Assembly (NCBI RefSeq): GCF_014237835.1
Contig: NZ_JACJVI010000007.1
Location: forward strand, 62,001 to 126,000
Direction: 5' to 3'
DNA: 64,000 nt
Source: Rhizobium sp. AQ_MP
Lineage (GTDB): Bacteria; Pseudomonadota; Alphaproteobacteria; Rhizobiales; Rhizobiaceae
In this document: one piece after another, positions 62,739 through 64,000 of the stretch
Numbering within the stretch: position 1 is the first letter of the stretch
How the letters are laid out: each line of letters starts with the position of its first letter
The notes under the pieces: model-generated
Told to the model about the DNA's origin: nothing
Database searches by the model: none
What the model saw: only the letters and a program-made list of their open reading frames with translations
Made by a program: the position numbers and the translations under genes

Positions 62739-63032
62739 TCAGGCGAAACGGATGATCGCCACTTCACCTTCCAGCGCGCCCTGATAGGCAGAAGCATGCG
62801 GCTCTTCGTCCGGTGCGCCGGTAATCATGCCGATCTGGTCAAGATCCGCTTCCAGAAAACCCTCTTCGGACAGCGCGTTCAGGGTCATCCGGACAGCCGT
62901 GTCGTCGTCCGGGGCCGTCAGCATGACATGCAGGTCGATCGGTTCGCCGCCTTCGGTCTCGTAGGCCTTGGCGATCACGATGAACACCATCGGCTCGTCG
63001 CGGTTGTTGTCATTGTCGGGACTGGTGATCAT
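62739..63032 (-). CDS. hypothetical cytoplasmic protein
   Basis: 97 residues, acidic. FIVIAKAYETEGGEPIDLHV and TAVRMTLNALSEEGF suggest a small alpha/beta protein; no family recognised. AGGAAG lies upstream of the ATG at 63032. It is convergent with rpoC and divergent from rpsL. Confidence 0.7.
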   Translation of the reverse strand: MITSPDNDNNRDEPMVFIVIAKAYETEGGEPIDLHVMLTAPDDDTAVRMTLNALSEEGFLEADLDQIGMITGAPDEEPHASAYQGALEGEVAIIRFA

Positions 63033-63539
63033 GGCGCCTGGTCTTCCTGTTGTGGCGGATCGATTCTTCGCCGCGGCCGATTCGACCAGACGGGCAGGGC
63101 GGTTGACCCTCTCTCAATACCTATCTAGAAGTTTCCGGCCGCAATCCAAGCCAAATTGTTGCAGTGCCCTCTTTTTCCTGTGCCGAAACCGCCGGACTCC
63201 TGGTCGGGCAGGGCGGTCCGGGCATTAATTGTCAGATGTGACTTGACGTTAAGGGGGGAAAACAGTAGTACCCCGCCCATCGGAGCCCATGTGAGGTTGG
63301 CTTTTTCGGGACGACGCGTCCTGAAGTTCATCTCAAACAGGTCTCCAAACGCACGTTGACGACACGAATGCTGCTCGCACGACGCACTCTTGCAGTGCGT
63401 CCTCTGTCTTTTGTGGTCCATCCGCGAAAACGGGTCGGGCCACATTTTGCGCATGAAGAAAACAGTGCGGCCGCCGCCGGAAACGGCAACCACCAGGGCC
63501 TGAAAGGGCTTGAGACTAGATTTTGCAAGGGATGGGTAT
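63033..63539. other. gene-free region upstream of rpsL
   Basis: About 507 bases without a supportable frame. CTTGAC with downstream TAGTAC (63242-63271, 17-base spacer) is a possible promoter for the rpsL operon, which would give a leader of roughly 260 bases. Nothing else stands out. Confidence 0.4.
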
Positions 63540-63911
63540 ATGCCTACCGTAAACCAGCTGATCCGCAAGCCGCGTCAGGCACAGGTAAAGCGCAATAAGG
63601 TTCCTGCTCTGCAGGAAAACCCGCAGAAGCGCGGCGTTTGCACCCGCGTCTACACCACGACCCCGAAGAAGCCGAACTCGGCTCTGCGTAAGGTCGCCAA
63701 GATCCGCCTGACCAATGGCTTCGAAGTCATCGGCTACATTCCGGGCGAAGGTCACAACCTGCAGGAACACTCTGTCGTCATGATCCGTGGCGGCCGCGTC
63801 AAGGACTTGCCGGGTGTTCGTTACCACATCATCCGCGGCGTTCTCGACACCCAGGGCGTCAAGAACCGCAAGCAGCGCCGCTCGAAGTACGGTGCGAAGC
63901 GTCCGAAGTAA
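63540..63911 (+). CDS. rpsL: 30S ribosomal protein S12
   Basis: 123 residues. [11 protein letters not shown] opens the protein; [16 protein letters not shown] carries the wild-type lysine associated with streptomycin sensitivity, and [13 protein letters not shown] the second resistance region, also wild type. It acts in the decoding centre. I choose ATG 63540 over the in-frame 63510 because homologues begin MPTVNQL. Confidence 0.98.
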
Positions 63912-63997
63912 GCTTCGGTCCTTCATTCATCAGATACCGGCGCTGCGCGAGGTTCTCCGCGTGATAAAGCGTCCCTAACCGTTGAGAGACAAATAGT

Positions 63998-64000
63998 ATG
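63998..64000 (+). CDS. rpsG: start codon of the next gene, probably rpsG (S7), cut by the window edge
   Basis: The window ends on an ATG preceded by GAGAG (63983-63987). rpsG follows rpsL in nearly all bacteria, so this is inferred to be its first codon; no coding sequence is visible. Confidence 0.5.

Overview
The window looks like a chromosomal segment of a Rhizobiales, probably Rhizobiaceae, bacterium. The evidence is the high GC and the alphaproteobacterial gene orders aroQ-accB-accC-aat and rlmB / tRNA-Tyr-tRNA-Gly-tuf / tRNA-Trp-secE-nusG-rplK-rplA-rplJ-rplL-rpoB-rpoC / rpsL-rpsG. RNase E also ends in a basic, tryptophan- and phenylalanine-rich tail.

Layout. 1-8.4 kb: the 3' end of a VOC-family gene, an alternative cytochrome c oxidase cluster (small membrane protein, fused subunit I/III, CuA subunit II, CtaG-type assembly factor, CopD-like protein, DUF2231 protein), a phospholipase D-family protein and a DUF1349 protein. 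8.4-10.9 kb: a small accessory patch with a RelE-like/XRE toxin-antitoxin pair and its promoter/operator, a decayed VOC fragment, and an AT-rich orphan gene with a possible HEPN-type motif. 10.9-16.8 kb: aat, accC, accB, aroQ, an ScsC/DsbA-like oxidoreductase, an aminotransferase and a GNAT. 16.8-28.1 kb: rne, a cell-wall amidase, penicillin-binding protein 1A, prfB with a programmed +1 frameshift, a hydrolase, a periplasmic protein and nadK.

28.29-43.60 kb: a 15.3-kb integrated element in the 3' end of tRNA-Thr(UGU), flanked by 48-bp direct repeats. It encodes a tyrosine integrase, an Arc-like regulator, three AlpA/Xis-like helix-turn-helix proteins, a large primase-helicase, a cluster of ten GGTCCAAG iteron-like repeats, an HGGxSTG-type protein, a terminase-small-subunit-like protein, a serine recombinase and several proteins resembling virion-internal (DNA ejection) proteins. 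I see no large terminase, portal, capsid or tail genes, so it is either a phage satellite or a prophage that lost its morphogenesis block. This is the most interesting part of the window.

43.6-64 kb: a MliC-like protein, a glycosyltransferase/HAD-phosphatase pair (probable glycosylglycerate solute synthesis), rlmB, three tRNAs, tuf, a pentapeptide-repeat protein, and the secE-to-rpoC transcription/translation cluster. That cluster has structured leaders before rplK, rplJ and rpoB. A small hypothetical protein, rpsL and the first codon of rpsG close the window.
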